Below are positions 18,116 to 26,800 of a stretch of DNA of 26,800 nt, one piece after another. How positions within the stretch are numbered: position 1 is the first letter of the stretch; each line of letters begins with the position of its first letter. The DNA comes from Lingula anatina (Eukaryota; Brachiopoda; Lingulata; Lingulida; Lingulidae), in NCBI RefSeq assembly GCF_001039355.2, contig NW_019775407.1, positions 34,054 through 60,853 of the forward strand. The letters run 5' to 3'. The notes below the pieces were generated by a model, which saw only the letters and a list, made by a program, of their open reading frames with translations, did no database searches and had not been told where the DNA came from. The translations under genes were made by a program, and so were the position numbers.

Positions 18116-18936
18116 CAGCCCGGGAGCCACCGGTCTGCCTTTAGGTAGCTTTTAACCGGTGTCATGTCGATACTCCCCAGCACCGTTACTCCCCCCACCG
18201 ATACTCCCACGCACCGATAACCCCCCTTAGTAAATTCTTGTATTATATTCGCATTAATACGACCCCGCACCGGTACATTCCCGCACTAAAACTTCCCCGC
18301 ACCGTTACTCCCCCACATCATTGCTTCCCCGCATCAATACTGCGGGGGAGTATCGGTGCGGGCCCGAGAGTATCGGTGCGGGGAAGTATAGGGATGTAAC
18401 CAACACTAAGATCACAAGATACTGCAAAGTGCAGGACTCTAATCACCTGTTTTAAGAGACATTGATTTGTTAGAACAACATTTAAAATTTCAAGTTTGTA
18501 TTAAAAAAAAAAAAAAAGACAATAACAGTGCTATATTCTAACAATTTATTATTAGAACAACATTTAAAATTTCAAGTTTGTATTCAAAAAAAAAAAAAGA
18601 CAATAACAGTGCTATATTTTAATTGATTTTATACAAGAATCGGTAATCAGTGGATCAATAATTCATCAGTGACTGCTAATGTTTTACAGTTTCAATAACA
18701 GTTACATGTGATTCACAAGTTGACTTTTGTGAAAGACTGTCAGACACAGTGCAAAGGTACCCCAGGTAAAAGTAATTCAAGGTGGGGAAGGAAGTAATGT
18801 AGTAGTTTAACTTTATGCGCGTGTTATATCTTATATGTAGAGTTTACGTAATCAATTTCCGCTTCCGTTTTGAAAACGAGGCCAAATCTAATATTTTCCT
18901 AAATAACCGTCATATGAGCCGGTGGCTCCCGGGCTG
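18116..18936. mobile_element. 821-bp terminal-inverted-repeat element with internal repeats
   Basis: The 18-bp end CAGCCCGGGAGCCACCGG (18116-18133) returns as a perfect inverted copy at 18919-18936. Inside, 18166-18391 holds a degenerate 15-16-bp tandem repeat ('gcaccgatactcccc'-like, at least 6 units), whose last units are inverted ('ggggagtatcggtgcg') and would fold back on the rest. A second tandem repeat of about 82 bp with A-tracts covers 18470-18618. There is no coding capacity. No matching target-site duplication was found. It ends 39 bp before the start codon of the methyltransferase gene. Confidence 0.7.
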
Positions 18937-18975
18937 TCCCGTCTTACCATTCGGTATATATTAACTTGCCTGACG

Positions 18976-20127
18976 ATGGTCGACACGACAAAAGATTCTT
19001 CTGAGGAGCAAGATATGAAGTGTAAATTGCTTGATGAATTCAGGTGTTTTACCTTCTCACAAGCGTACTACGGAGCATTTTCTATTTTGAGAAAAGGGTA
19101 GGTTGATCCAAAACAATAAATTAATTAATGTTTTGGGAGTATTTATCGATCATAGAGATCTGGTACATGTACTTTCAGCTAAAATCAATCACATTATTAT
19201 TTTTTCTTTCCATGTAGAATTAAAAACGGAAGCTTAAATACTAGTAAAGGGACGTGCCATCACAATACTCTTTGTGACATACTTAATCTACCACAACTTC
19301 CCTCGCCAGCCCGCATCATGGAGTTCGGCGGTGGTACAGGAACGCAGTTGGAGACCATTTGCAGAAGAATGGAAGCCTTTCAAAAACAAGCCATCGTCAG
19401 CGTTGAAGAACCATACGAAGAATATCTTAAACAGTACGTCACAACCATCGAAAGCTTGAGCAACGCGTGTCTGGACATTGTCTACTCTGGACCTATTCAG
19501 GATTACTATGGGCGTTCTGTAGAAGACCTGAGAGCCATGAAAGCGTATCCAGAACGGTTGCAGGACAGAGTGCTGGCATTGCACGTTCTGTATCATGCAA
19601 TTAACATTTTCGATCAAGACATGGACCCACAGAAGAACCTCAAACAAGCTGCCTCTGCAATGTACACCATCCTCAAACCAGGAGGAGAGATGGTTATTCA
19701 TATGGCTGGCCATGACGAGGTTTTAATAGGGGCCGTCTCGTTGAAGTGTTTAGAGAGCCTGTTCCCAAATACGAAAGAGAATTTTAAGATTAAGTACGAA
19801 GTCTTCCGAAAGCAATTATTCGAAGGTGGTTTCGTCGAAGTACTGAATACGTCGTTTCCAATGTTCACGGCCAAGATGCACTGTGAAGAAGTTACATATC
19901 TCAATGTCCTCTCAACCATAGAGGAAGTTGGGGCCTCTGCATCTGTACCTTGTCTACACGGGCTGTGGGCCGATCAATCTCCGTTCGATGTTCGCGTTTT
20001 GCAGTTCTGTATAGATTACGCGAAGAGTGAAGGCTACAAACACGGTCTTTACCGCGACAGTAAAGGAATGTGGTGTTTTCCAATAAAAGAATATTATATA
20101 ACGATAAAAAAAGTTGAAAGGGAATAA
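18976..20127 (+). CDS. Class I SAM-dependent methyltransferase, two exons
   Basis: Exon 1 18976-19097, intron 19098-19217 (donor GTAGGT, acceptor 'ttccatgtag', phase 2), exon 2 19218-20127: 343 residues. The junction restores Gly in 'SILRKG/IKNGSL'. Motif I, the SAM-binding loop, is 'IMEFGGGTGT' (about 74-83). The acidic post-I segment is 'SVEEP' (102-106), and 'ILKPGGEMVIH' (192-202) is the usual motif III strand. An N-terminal helical part plus this layout recalls histamine N-methyltransferase-type small-molecule enzymes, but substrate residues cannot be judged. The ATG has A at -3 and G at +4. A TATA-like 'tatatatt' at 18955 is too close to the ATG to serve it, so the leader must begin inside the element at 18116-18936 or further upstream. 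It converges with the dioxygenase gene at 22059-24176. Methyltransferase call firm, substrate unknown. Confidence 0.85.
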
Positions 20128-20182
20128 TTTGCTAAAGATAACTTGAATTCACAACATTAGATCATAAAGTTGCGGATAGACT

Positions 20183-20300
20183 TGGCGGTGGCGTTGGCGG
20201 TGACGATGTTGGTGGCGGTAGCGGTGACGGTGTTGGTGGCGGTGGCAGTGGCAATGGCGGTGTTGGTGGCAGTGGCGGTGACGGTGACGGTGGTGGTGGC
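20183..20300. repeat. GGT/GGC-type triplet minisatellite
   Basis: Mostly G-N-N triplets and 'ggtggcggtgac'-like hexamers just after the methyltransferase stop, probably in its 3' UTR. The frames through it (Val/Ala on one strand, His/Arg on the other) are repeat by-products. Confidence 0.9.
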
Positions 20301-20356
20301 AATCTCTCCAGTTAAAAACAAAGAGCTTGTTTGTCAAACCAGACTATCATGTATGT

Positions 20357-20724
20357 CCCTATTCCACACTGACTAGGAAATCCACGAACCGTTAGGAATT
20401 GATAAATTCCAAGGCTCATAGTGTAATCGTAATAAATTATTTTAGTTCTTAAGTGATTCTTATTGCTTCTCAGTAAGTTCTTGAGAGATCATGGAATCGG
20501 AAAAAAGTTTTGAGCAGTTCAAATTTTTGATCCCGAACTCCCGAATACAAAAAATCTTGGTTAACTATTGGCATATTCTTAATTCTATCTTAACGAATTT
20601 GTAACTGAATCCTATAGGGGCAGGATTTCTACCAGAATGTACAGAATTCCACGATTCCTTGCCGATTTCTAATTTTTTTCAATTCCTGGCAGTTCGTGGA
20701 ATTCATAGTTGCTGTGGAATAGGG
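20357..20724. mobile_element. 368-bp MITE with CCCTATTCCACA ends
   Basis: The left end 'ccctattccaca' and next bases ('tccacgaac', 'aggaattga') recur inverted at the right end ('tgtggaataggg'), giving about 48 bp of imperfect terminal inverted repeat. The interior is AT-rich with no coding capacity. No sure target-site duplication. It contains AATAAA (20431-20436), the first after the methyltransferase stop codon. Confidence 0.75.
20431..20436 (+). promoter_or_regulatory. Candidate poly(A) signal for the methyltransferase gene
   Basis: AATAAA about 300 nt after the stop codon, inside the MITE at 20357-20724. If used, the transposon supplies the transcript end. Confidence 0.3.
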
Positions 20725-21770
20725 GCCTTGTTTACATTACTCATATGTAGCCTAGTTTCAAGATAGTGCTTTCCAGTCTGGGGAATATCACAGATTTACG
20801 TTATATCGCTTTAAAATCACACCAATGGGAATACACCTGTTGGCATTGATATATCAGCTCAGCTCACAATAAGCTCCCGGCCCGTATGTTTCGCAATGCT
20901 AGGCCATAACTTTAGGTATGCCCGGTTTTTGCTTAAGGTATGCCCGGTTTCTGCTAATCACCTTACAGGCATACAAGGTGTTATATCTTTGTATGACAAA
21001 ATTATTAATTTTTCAAGAAATATCAGGAACCTGTCAATTATTACCAGGGGAGACTCTCTCAAAGACAGTTGAGAAAAATAGATCAGAAAGTCGAGTTCGA
21101 TGCTTAAATAATTACATTTCACTGCCATGTGTAAAATATGTGAGTCTCAATCCATACAACGAGATTAAATATGAATACGAATTAAAATGTCAAACGCGAC
21201 CATGTGGATCGCAATTCTGAGAACAACAGGTTTCGGTTTGGTTCAGGCCTACCTTATATTGAAGTCTAAGGAAAATAGTGCTAGCGTTTTCCGGAAAATT
21301 AAATTCTACTATACCTGTCTAGCGTTCATTCAGAAGGTTTTGATTTTCGAACTTTGAACTATCGGACGTGACACTTCCACAATGCATGCAAATCCCTTAA
21401 GCCATGTTTATTTTCTTTCTTTAGCTGAGTCAACTTATTATACTATTCTCAGGTGGACTGAGAAGGTTATGTAGTCTGCTATTCTTTTCATATTCCTTTC
21501 AATTATATTCAGAGAAACAGATACTACTATATTTCAGTCAAGCATGCTTTTCCAGATGAATTGTGTCGCTCCTTTGGCGTTTCGTTTTATCCTGAAATCT
21601 CGAAAGAGGCGCCAAATCTCCAGCATATGTACAAACATTTAATCAGTTAAAATATGAAAAATATGGACTGGACATGTTACAAGTATAAGTCCTATAAAGC
21701 TTGCTTTTGTTACAATATTGTGTCTTTTAATTATTCATTCAACTCCACAATGGTTATCCGATGTCCACAA
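20725..21770. other. No recognised gene
   Basis: A frame ending at 21220 (about 100 codons, several Cys in its second half) has no ATG at its head and no domain I know. A short direct repeat 'ggtatgcccggtttttgct'/'ggtatgcccggtttctgct' lies at about 20914-20955. Nothing else is supported. Confidence 0.4.
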
Positions 21771-22058
21771 TGTACAGTTGTCCGTCAAAAGCATAATTCC
21801 GCTGTCCACAATGTCGTAAAGGTGTCCGTCAAAAGCATAATCCCGCTGTCCACAATGTCGTAAAGGTATCCGCCAAAAGCATAATATTCCGCTGTCCACA
21901 ATGTCGTAAAGGTGTCCGTCAAAAGCATAATCCCGCTGTCCACAATGTCGTAAAGGTGTCCGTCAAAAGCATAATCCCGCTGTCCACAATGTCGTAAAGG
22001 TGTCCGTCAGAAACTTATTACGCCGTCCACAATGTCGTAAAAGGTGTCCGTCAAAAGC
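21771..22058. repeat. ~44-bp minisatellite derived from the dioxygenase gene end
   Basis: About seven units of 43-45 bp with core 'gtccacaatgtcgtaaaggt' followed by 'gtccgtcaaaagcata'. The array runs directly into the stop codon of the minus-strand dioxygenase gene. On the minus strand each unit reads 'DTFTTLWTAGLCF' then a stop, close to the gene's own last residues 'DTFPTMWRAG'. Units lie head to tail, with one interrupted by 2-3 extra bases. Confidence 0.88.
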
Positions 22059-24176
22059 TTATCCCGCTCTCCACATTGTTGGGAAGGTGTCAGCCATGTG
22101 TTGACCACTGGTCAGTTCTCCCAGCACTGGCACCGGGCTGTCCCAGGGTCTCTGGACATACACACAGTCATCTCCTGTTATAAATGAATGTTTAAATATT
22201 ATGTTCTCATGCAGGGGTGTATGTACAGATCGATAGAAAAAAGTGGCTAAGGGTGTGCTCACAATGGAGCTATCGTACTAGCTATCGCGCACTATTTTAA
22301 TAGTTTTAACTAGCTTTAAAAAGCTTTAAAAAGTTTTAAATAGCTTTAAAAAGCTTCGTGTCCAATATATATATAAGACATGGCCAAATCAATATAAAAA
22401 AGTAAAACATGAGCGTATGTAGTGAAAATGACTAATAACAGGGAAATGCTATAGATTCTCGTACCTAACCATCTTGTGGATAACACACGGCGTGGCAGCG
22501 TCTCGGATGAGTTGCCCGGAGCACCGTGTAATGTTAGCATATGGAACACGACGCAGTCACCAGGCTGGAAAATACATTACAAGTATGTTGTGATATGGAA
22601 AACAGCTCAAATTCTATCTTAGTACAAAATAAATGGTAATTCCAGATGCACCTTGGTCTTACTTGCACTTTTGGAGATGATGGCGTAAATGATGATGGCT
22701 TAAAAGAACTATGGTCTGCATATCAAATGTTGGTATCTTTTAGATATAATGTACTAATATCTAAAGGTTCGTAGCATCCTTAATACATTGTACATTGACA
22801 ATGCGTCTGCTGCCCTTGCTAGACAAGAGGCTATAAAACGAATTCGAAGTGAAAACGCAATGGAATTCAAGAGGATATTTTAAGTCAATGTTAAATTCAG
22901 AGAAGCAGATAAACTCAAACCGATTCAGGTCCCGACTAAGTGGCAAGTGGTTTTGTAAACTAAACTTCGTCCTTGAATTTCTGTAGAAAGACACAGAAGA
23001 TGAATACATGTTTGAAGCTCCAAGTCGTCGTCAATCTAATAGCAATTTGATAGAATTTGCTCGCACGCCAAGTCTTACTCCGCGTAGCAACTTTCCAAAT
23101 GATATTCAACTTTCACATATTCATACACTTTAACACCAGCTAATAACCTTCAACATTTCACCGAAAACTAGTCTTGCATTATGAGAAAATGTGACGTACC
23201 TCCACCGCCCATTTTAATATCTCGTACTTCTCTACCGCATTGTTCACATCTGGCGCATTCTCGTAGGCCCTGTCTCCACACGTCTCTGCCCTGACGATGT
23301 CGTAGTTGTTTGCCGTGGCGAACTTCTTTGGAATAAACCATCGTCCCCAGCGGTGTGACCCCTTCACGAACTGAAGAGTGGTTTCCATGGGAACGGGGTC
23401 TATTGGCAGCCATATGGAGCAGTTCTAAAGATTGAAAACAATGAAAATTCTATACGAGTTTCAAGTGCACGAAAGTGCCATTGCTCCTTGTTGGTTCGAG
23501 TGAAAGTTAAGCAGCGCTGATTTTGATGCAAAATAATTTGATACTGGCCCACATATCATGACTTTGATGCTCACCTTGAAGCCGTCCACAGGGTAATAGG
23601 GTTGGTCTTGGTGCCAGGGAGTCTCTTTGTGGGCGCCAGGTTCCTTACACAGCACGTGTTCGTAGTAAAATGTAGCTTTCTGAAACGGTGCAGGTCATAG
23701 GTTAACAGATAGTTACGAAATAAGCCCGTTTTTGGTCATTTTAGCGCTCTTTTATATATAATGTATCTGCACATAAGGTACCTCAATTGACGGCACGGGA
23801 GGTGAGGGGGCAAACGAAATGCGTTTTTGACTCCTGTTACATGGATTTGCTTTGTGAAATTATTCCAGAAAATATCTCGAAATTATTGTCTCACCTTAGA
23901 TTGCATTAAAGTGCCGGCTATCTCGGCTGCCGGCGACCCAGTTACAAAATCTTTGAACTGCGGAATCTTCTGCCAGTTGAACAGATCTTGGAAATACACT
24001 CCTTCGTCTCCCGGTGCTTTCAGCCTTTCCCCCACCTTACTCGGTTGTGCCATATTTGCTTCAATCCCTTCTGTCACCTTTTGGATCCATTCTTGAGTAA
24101 ACACACCTCGCAAGCACACAGCGCCGTCCTCGTGAAAACGTCGAATCACCTCTGGCGTGAGAGCGGCTGAAGCCAT
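22059..24176 (-). CDS. Phytanoyl-CoA dioxygenase (PhyH) family protein, five exons
   Basis: Exons (minus strand): 23895-24176, 23575-23679, 23200-23424, 22465-22564 and 22059-22174. All introns are GT-AG; phases are 0, 0, 0 and 1; 828 coding bases give 275 residues. The family are Fe(II)/2-oxoglutarate oxygenases that hydroxylate small molecules. The iron triad is visible: His117 and Asp119 in 'PWHQDQPYYPVDG', and the distal His217 in 'LTLHGAPGNSS'; 'PRRVLSTRW' supplies the 2-oxoglutarate-binding Arg. The start 'MASAALTPEVIRRFHEDGAV' is the usual N-terminus, and the ATG has A at -3 and G at +4. No signal or clear peroxisomal tag is seen; the C-terminus is '..FPTMWRAG'. The substrate is unknown: this branch need not act on phytanoyl-CoA. 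A paralogous last exon lies at 26169-26290. A minisatellite abuts the stop codon. Confidence 0.92.
22313..22355. repeat. 'agctttaaaa' tandem repeat in intron 4
   Basis: Four imperfect 10-12-bp units within the fourth intron of the dioxygenase gene. Confidence 0.8.
22646..23133 (+). other. Exon-like open frames inside dioxygenase intron 3, opposite strand
   Basis: Three successive + strand frames look protein-like although they lie in an intron of the minus-strand gene. At 22646-22774 one starts ATG and reads 'FGDDGVNDDGLKELWSAYQ'. At 22758-22883 another reads 'IDNASAALARQEAIKRIRS'. At 22987-23133, after an acceptor-like 'atttctgtag', a third reads 'FEAPSRRQSNSNLIEFARTP' and ends in TAA. Each is in a different frame. 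They may be one decayed or spliced nested gene, or a transposon-borne gene scrap. I recognise no family. Confidence 0.3.
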
Positions 24177-24673
24177 TTTGAAAATTGTCGTCTGCTACTA
24201 TTAAATGCACCCGATGACTGGCCCTTTAAATGGATATGTTAGGGGTATATATCAGTTGATGAAATTGGGTCAAAACAGGATTAGTTTTAATATGATAGAT
24301 CCCCGTACACTTGTCACTACCTCGTTCACTCTCAGTATCCTCTCTTTACTCACTATATGCCTAATATTTTCATGTCTATTCTTAGACAGACTCGAGAATG
24401 CACTGCCAAAACTATGGACTCTATTATCTCCCCTGATTAGAACACCACATACTGTTCTTTGAGGAGTAAACTTATCATCTCTGCACCGTCCCTTTCTCTA
24501 TGAAAAAATAATAAGCTATACAAATTACGGTTCCAGACGTCTCATAAACACATGCCCGGGTTAAGACACATACGAAATATGTGACTTAAGCCATGGTTCG
24601 CCCAGAAAACAGGCAGTGTTGTATTCCGTGTACGTGTACAGTCACGGCATGCAGGGACCCACAGGAAAGCTAA
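24177..24673. other. Upstream region of the dioxygenase gene
   Basis: A + strand frame at 24205-24462 (85 codons, one hydrophobic stretch) begins 29 bp from the dioxygenase ATG on the other strand and is probably not a gene. A hairpin lies at 24561-24589 ('ttaagacacata' against 'tatgtgacttaa', 11 of 12 pairs). No TATA box was settled on. Confidence 0.4.
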
Positions 24674-24840
24674 GGCCCCATTCAGAACAGGGCACTAACT
24701 AGTCCTAGGGTCAAATATGGCCGACCCACTTGAATACTTGCCCACGGGATATCTATTTAGTGTCTAGTAGAGGATTAGACGGCAACCTTTGTAGTGGGTC
24801 GCCATATTTGACCCTCGGACTAGTTAGTCCTCTATTCTCC
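24674..24840. mobile_element. 167-bp MITE, family 1, copy 2
   Basis: Related along its length to 16499-16673. The left end is 'ggccccattcagaacaggg'; the right end has lost some bases. Flanked by TAA on both sides (24671-24673 and 24841-24843), a 3-bp duplication typical of PIF/Harbinger-type insertions. Confidence 0.85.
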
Positions 24841-25499
24841 TAAGACCGACAGTATAGCATGTTCTCAGTTTCGCGTAAAGCGACTATTGCTTTATCTTTT
24901 CTCATAGACTGATAAAACAATTTTAGTTAAGTACCCTGAGAACCCCGTATGCGCCCATATAACTCGACTCATACTGGTGCACTGCTAGCTGCCCGTTTGT
25001 AGATTGCCTTTTAACACCGAACCATGAGAGCGTCAGGCTTCCCTGGCCTGGTTTAATATAGAATTAACTCGACAATGTATAATAACTGTTGTCATTTGTT
25101 GTACCACTAATAATTATGATTATTTTTCATTATTGTTGTTATTATTAATATTATTTATGCTTCCGTATACATTATGGCTATTCTGGTAACGTTAAAAGAA
25201 ATTTAAAATTAAATTCATCGGGAAGCAGCCAATACTTTGGCAGGTACACTGTGTGAAGACACTCTGGGCATTCGACACCGTGCTAGAATGTACCCATAGC
25301 CATACATGTACAAGAAACCAGTATGAAATGAAGAAGAAAGGGAGTACTGTTGACAGGGTCTACATCAAGGAATATTGTGTGTATGTCTCTGTTTACTTTG
25401 TGATAAGAAGAGTTAACTGACCTACCATTCACTGTATGTTATATGACGAAGTGCCCGTTACACCAAGTCATCTCCTTCGTTGTAGAGTAAACGTACTTT

Positions 25500-25534
<35 letters not shown>

Positions 25535-26168
25535 CCGACCCACCCAAACAACCATCGAAGGAATTAAACCGTTTGGGAGTTTATCCTTACTATTCTCCAA
25601 GAGGCTTTACAGGCCATTTCAAGTTATATACATTAGTGTCTTATTATTGTAGAAACTGTGGTTCTAAATAGTTCGCCTTGTATTTTCTTTCACTATTTTC
25701 AATGGATCATCGAACTGCAGATTAGTGTGTGTGCTTGGCCAACGTAAAAATAGGTGTAAGCACGGCTCTATAGGCGTTTATGTACGTCATATCACATACG
25801 TATGTATTCTGTTTTCTATGAACAACCTTCAACACAGACACAGTTCGAATATACATGTATATTGGATTGCCCTTTCTTGATTACACGCAACCGAACACGA
25901 AATGCATCTATCATGGATCTGATTCGTAAGAACAAAATAACGCTGAGATTGGCTCTAATACGATACATGGGTAATTTGCACATATCTTTGGCCTCATAGT
26001 GCAACAGTTTACAGCAAAATAGTCGTTCATTCAAAACAAAACGTTTTGTCATTTCCTTTGGCTTAAGTTGACTATATCCAACACGTGCCCTGTTCCATAG
26101 AGAGGACAACTCTATAGATAAACACCATACATATCCCGTTACTCGATGTACCGCATACTGCCCTATAT
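24841..26168. other. No recognised gene; 3' flank of dioxygenase paralogue 2
   Basis: AT-rich sequence with an (AG)n microsatellite at 25504-25530. Frames around 25802-26184 on both strands show no domain. Unlike the first dioxygenase gene, no minisatellite follows this paralogue's stop codon. Confidence 0.5.
25504..25530. repeat. (AG)n microsatellite
   Basis: Thirteen consecutive AG units. Confidence 0.95.
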
Positions 26169-26290
26169 CTACCCCGCCGTCCAAACTGTTGGGAAAGTCT
26201 CACTTTCCCCCACGTACTGCCCGGGGGAGAGACCTCCCAGTATGGGCGGAGACGGGGTCCACGGTCTCTCTGCAAGTACACAGTCGTCCC
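26169..26290 (-). CDS. Last exon of a second PhyH-family dioxygenase gene
   Basis: On the minus strand, an acceptor 'aatccttccag' opens an exon whose first complete codons read 'DDCVLAERPWTPSPP' and whose end reads 'ETFPTVWTAG' before TAG at 26169-26171. It aligns end to end with exon 5 of the gene at 22059-24176 ('DDCVYVQRPWDSPVP' ... 'DTFPTMWRAG'), with the same intron phase. The upstream exons were not found between 26291 and the window end, so they lie beyond it or are missing. A tandem paralogue in the same orientation; whether it is functional cannot be told. Confidence 0.8.
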
Positions 26291-26728
26291 CTGGAAGGAT
26301 TAAATCAACACTTAAGCATTACACATTTTTGTAAAATATGAATTACGAGTAAGGTATACGTACGCCTTTTTATAAGGCATCATTTTTTCATTTTTCAGCA
26401 CACAAATTGAAGCATCACTAAAATTATTTAGCTTTCTGACGTTTGTTATTAATTAATTTCATTCTCTTTTCGTTATGAAAACAATTAATCTAATTTACAC
26501 AGTTTTGTAAGTGAGGTAGTGAAATAGCTATTGGAATAAACTTGATAGTAATTATAATGATAAGTTATTAAAAGTCTAAAATCCATTTATGTTCAGCACA
26601 GTTTACAAATATGAATATAGAATTTAAAATAAAAACTAGTTAAGGAATTTTTATTCAAAATTACAGAACGACTCACTGGAAGGAAGCGATTCCAATATGC
26701 TTAAAATAAACATAAAATGCAAGTGAAA
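26291..26728. other. Intron or flank of dioxygenase paralogue 2, no gene
   Basis: AT-rich. No counterpart of dioxygenase exon 4 ('LTLHGAPGN') is seen on the minus strand. Confidence 0.5.
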
Positions 26729-26800
26729 GACCGCATTCAGAACAGATGATCCTTGGGCTAGCTAGTCCACGGATCAACTATGGCACGAGCCACTAAAAAG
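26729..26800. mobile_element. MITE family 1, copy 3, cut by window end
   Basis: 'ccgcattcagaacag' followed by 'ctagctagtcc' and 'caactatggc' matches the left part of copies 1 and 2, with about 8 extra bases. The right end lies outside the window. Confidence 0.7.

Noticed and set aside
19288-19713. 141-codon minus-strand frame over the methyltransferase
   Set aside because: Antisense shadow of a well-supported coding exon.
20149-20376. His/Arg-rich and Val/Ala-rich frames over 20183-20300
   Set aside because: Translations of a triplet repeat; no start context and no flanking exon structure.
20918-21220. 100-codon frame with several cysteines
   Set aside because: No ATG at its head, no recognisable domain, no convincing splice sites at both ends.
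21771-22058. CRISPR-like appearance of ~44-bp repeats
   Set aside because: There are no unique spacers between units, the genome is animal, and the units are explained by the adjacent gene end.
24205-24462. 85-codon frame with a hydrophobic stretch
   Set aside because: Starts 29 bp from the dioxygenase ATG on the other strand, in its promoter region, and has no recognisable family.
25816-26184. 122-codon minus-strand frame overlapping the paralogue's last exon
   Set aside because: Different frame from the homologous exon, and the apparent start codon is not ATG; it covers 3' flank.

Overview
This is a nuclear genomic window from an animal, most likely a marine invertebrate and perhaps a mollusc or other lophotrochozoan. 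Genes have GT-AG introns, strands are mixed, there is no operon structure, the DNA is AT-rich, and short inverted-repeat transposons, decayed Tc1-type elements and local tandem gene duplications are common. The phylum is inferred; no species can be named from the sequence alone.

Layout. (1) 1-8.1 kb: a tandem pair of alpha-1,3-fucosyltransferase (GT10) genes on the + strand. The first is cut by the window edge. The second (5442-6677) is an intact single coding exon of 411 aa. Their 3' flanks are also duplicated, up to a sharp break at 2131/8072. Between them lie an orphan exon of a dTDP-glucose 4,6-dehydratase-like gene (2942-3001), a degenerate minisatellite and a perfect 110-bp tandem repeat. 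(2) 8.1-9.3 kb: a well-formed but unassigned exon (8646-8789) and a possible small follower (9176-9232). (3) 9.3-16.9 kb: two copies of a 2.2-2.8 kb unit, each with a minus-strand gene for a small secreted EF-hand protein (119 and 118 aa). At least one clear relic of the same family lies at about 16.4 kb and a fainter one at about 12.7 kb. Tc1 remnants and short inverted-repeat elements have been inserted among them. (4) 17.0-17.4 kb: an exon for an unrecognised C2H2-finger-like protein, with palindromic CRE motifs in and behind it. (5) 18.1-18.9 kb: an 821-bp element with 18-bp perfect terminal inverted repeats, ending 39 bp before a two-exon SAM-dependent methyltransferase gene (18976-20127, 343 aa). 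(6) 22.06-24.18 kb, minus strand: a complete five-exon phytanoyl-CoA dioxygenase-family gene (275 aa, all phases consistent). The last exon of a paralogue lies at 26169-26290, with the rest presumably beyond the window.

How the genes relate. The main theme is local duplication with decay: fucosyltransferases, EF-hand proteins and dioxygenases are all tandemly amplified. The methyltransferase and dioxygenase converge tail to tail, but nothing in the sequence shows that they share a pathway. The most unusual signals are a minisatellite that looks like amplification of the last codons and stop of the dioxygenase gene, and the EF-hand pair, where the mature coding part differs more than the surrounding non-coding DNA.
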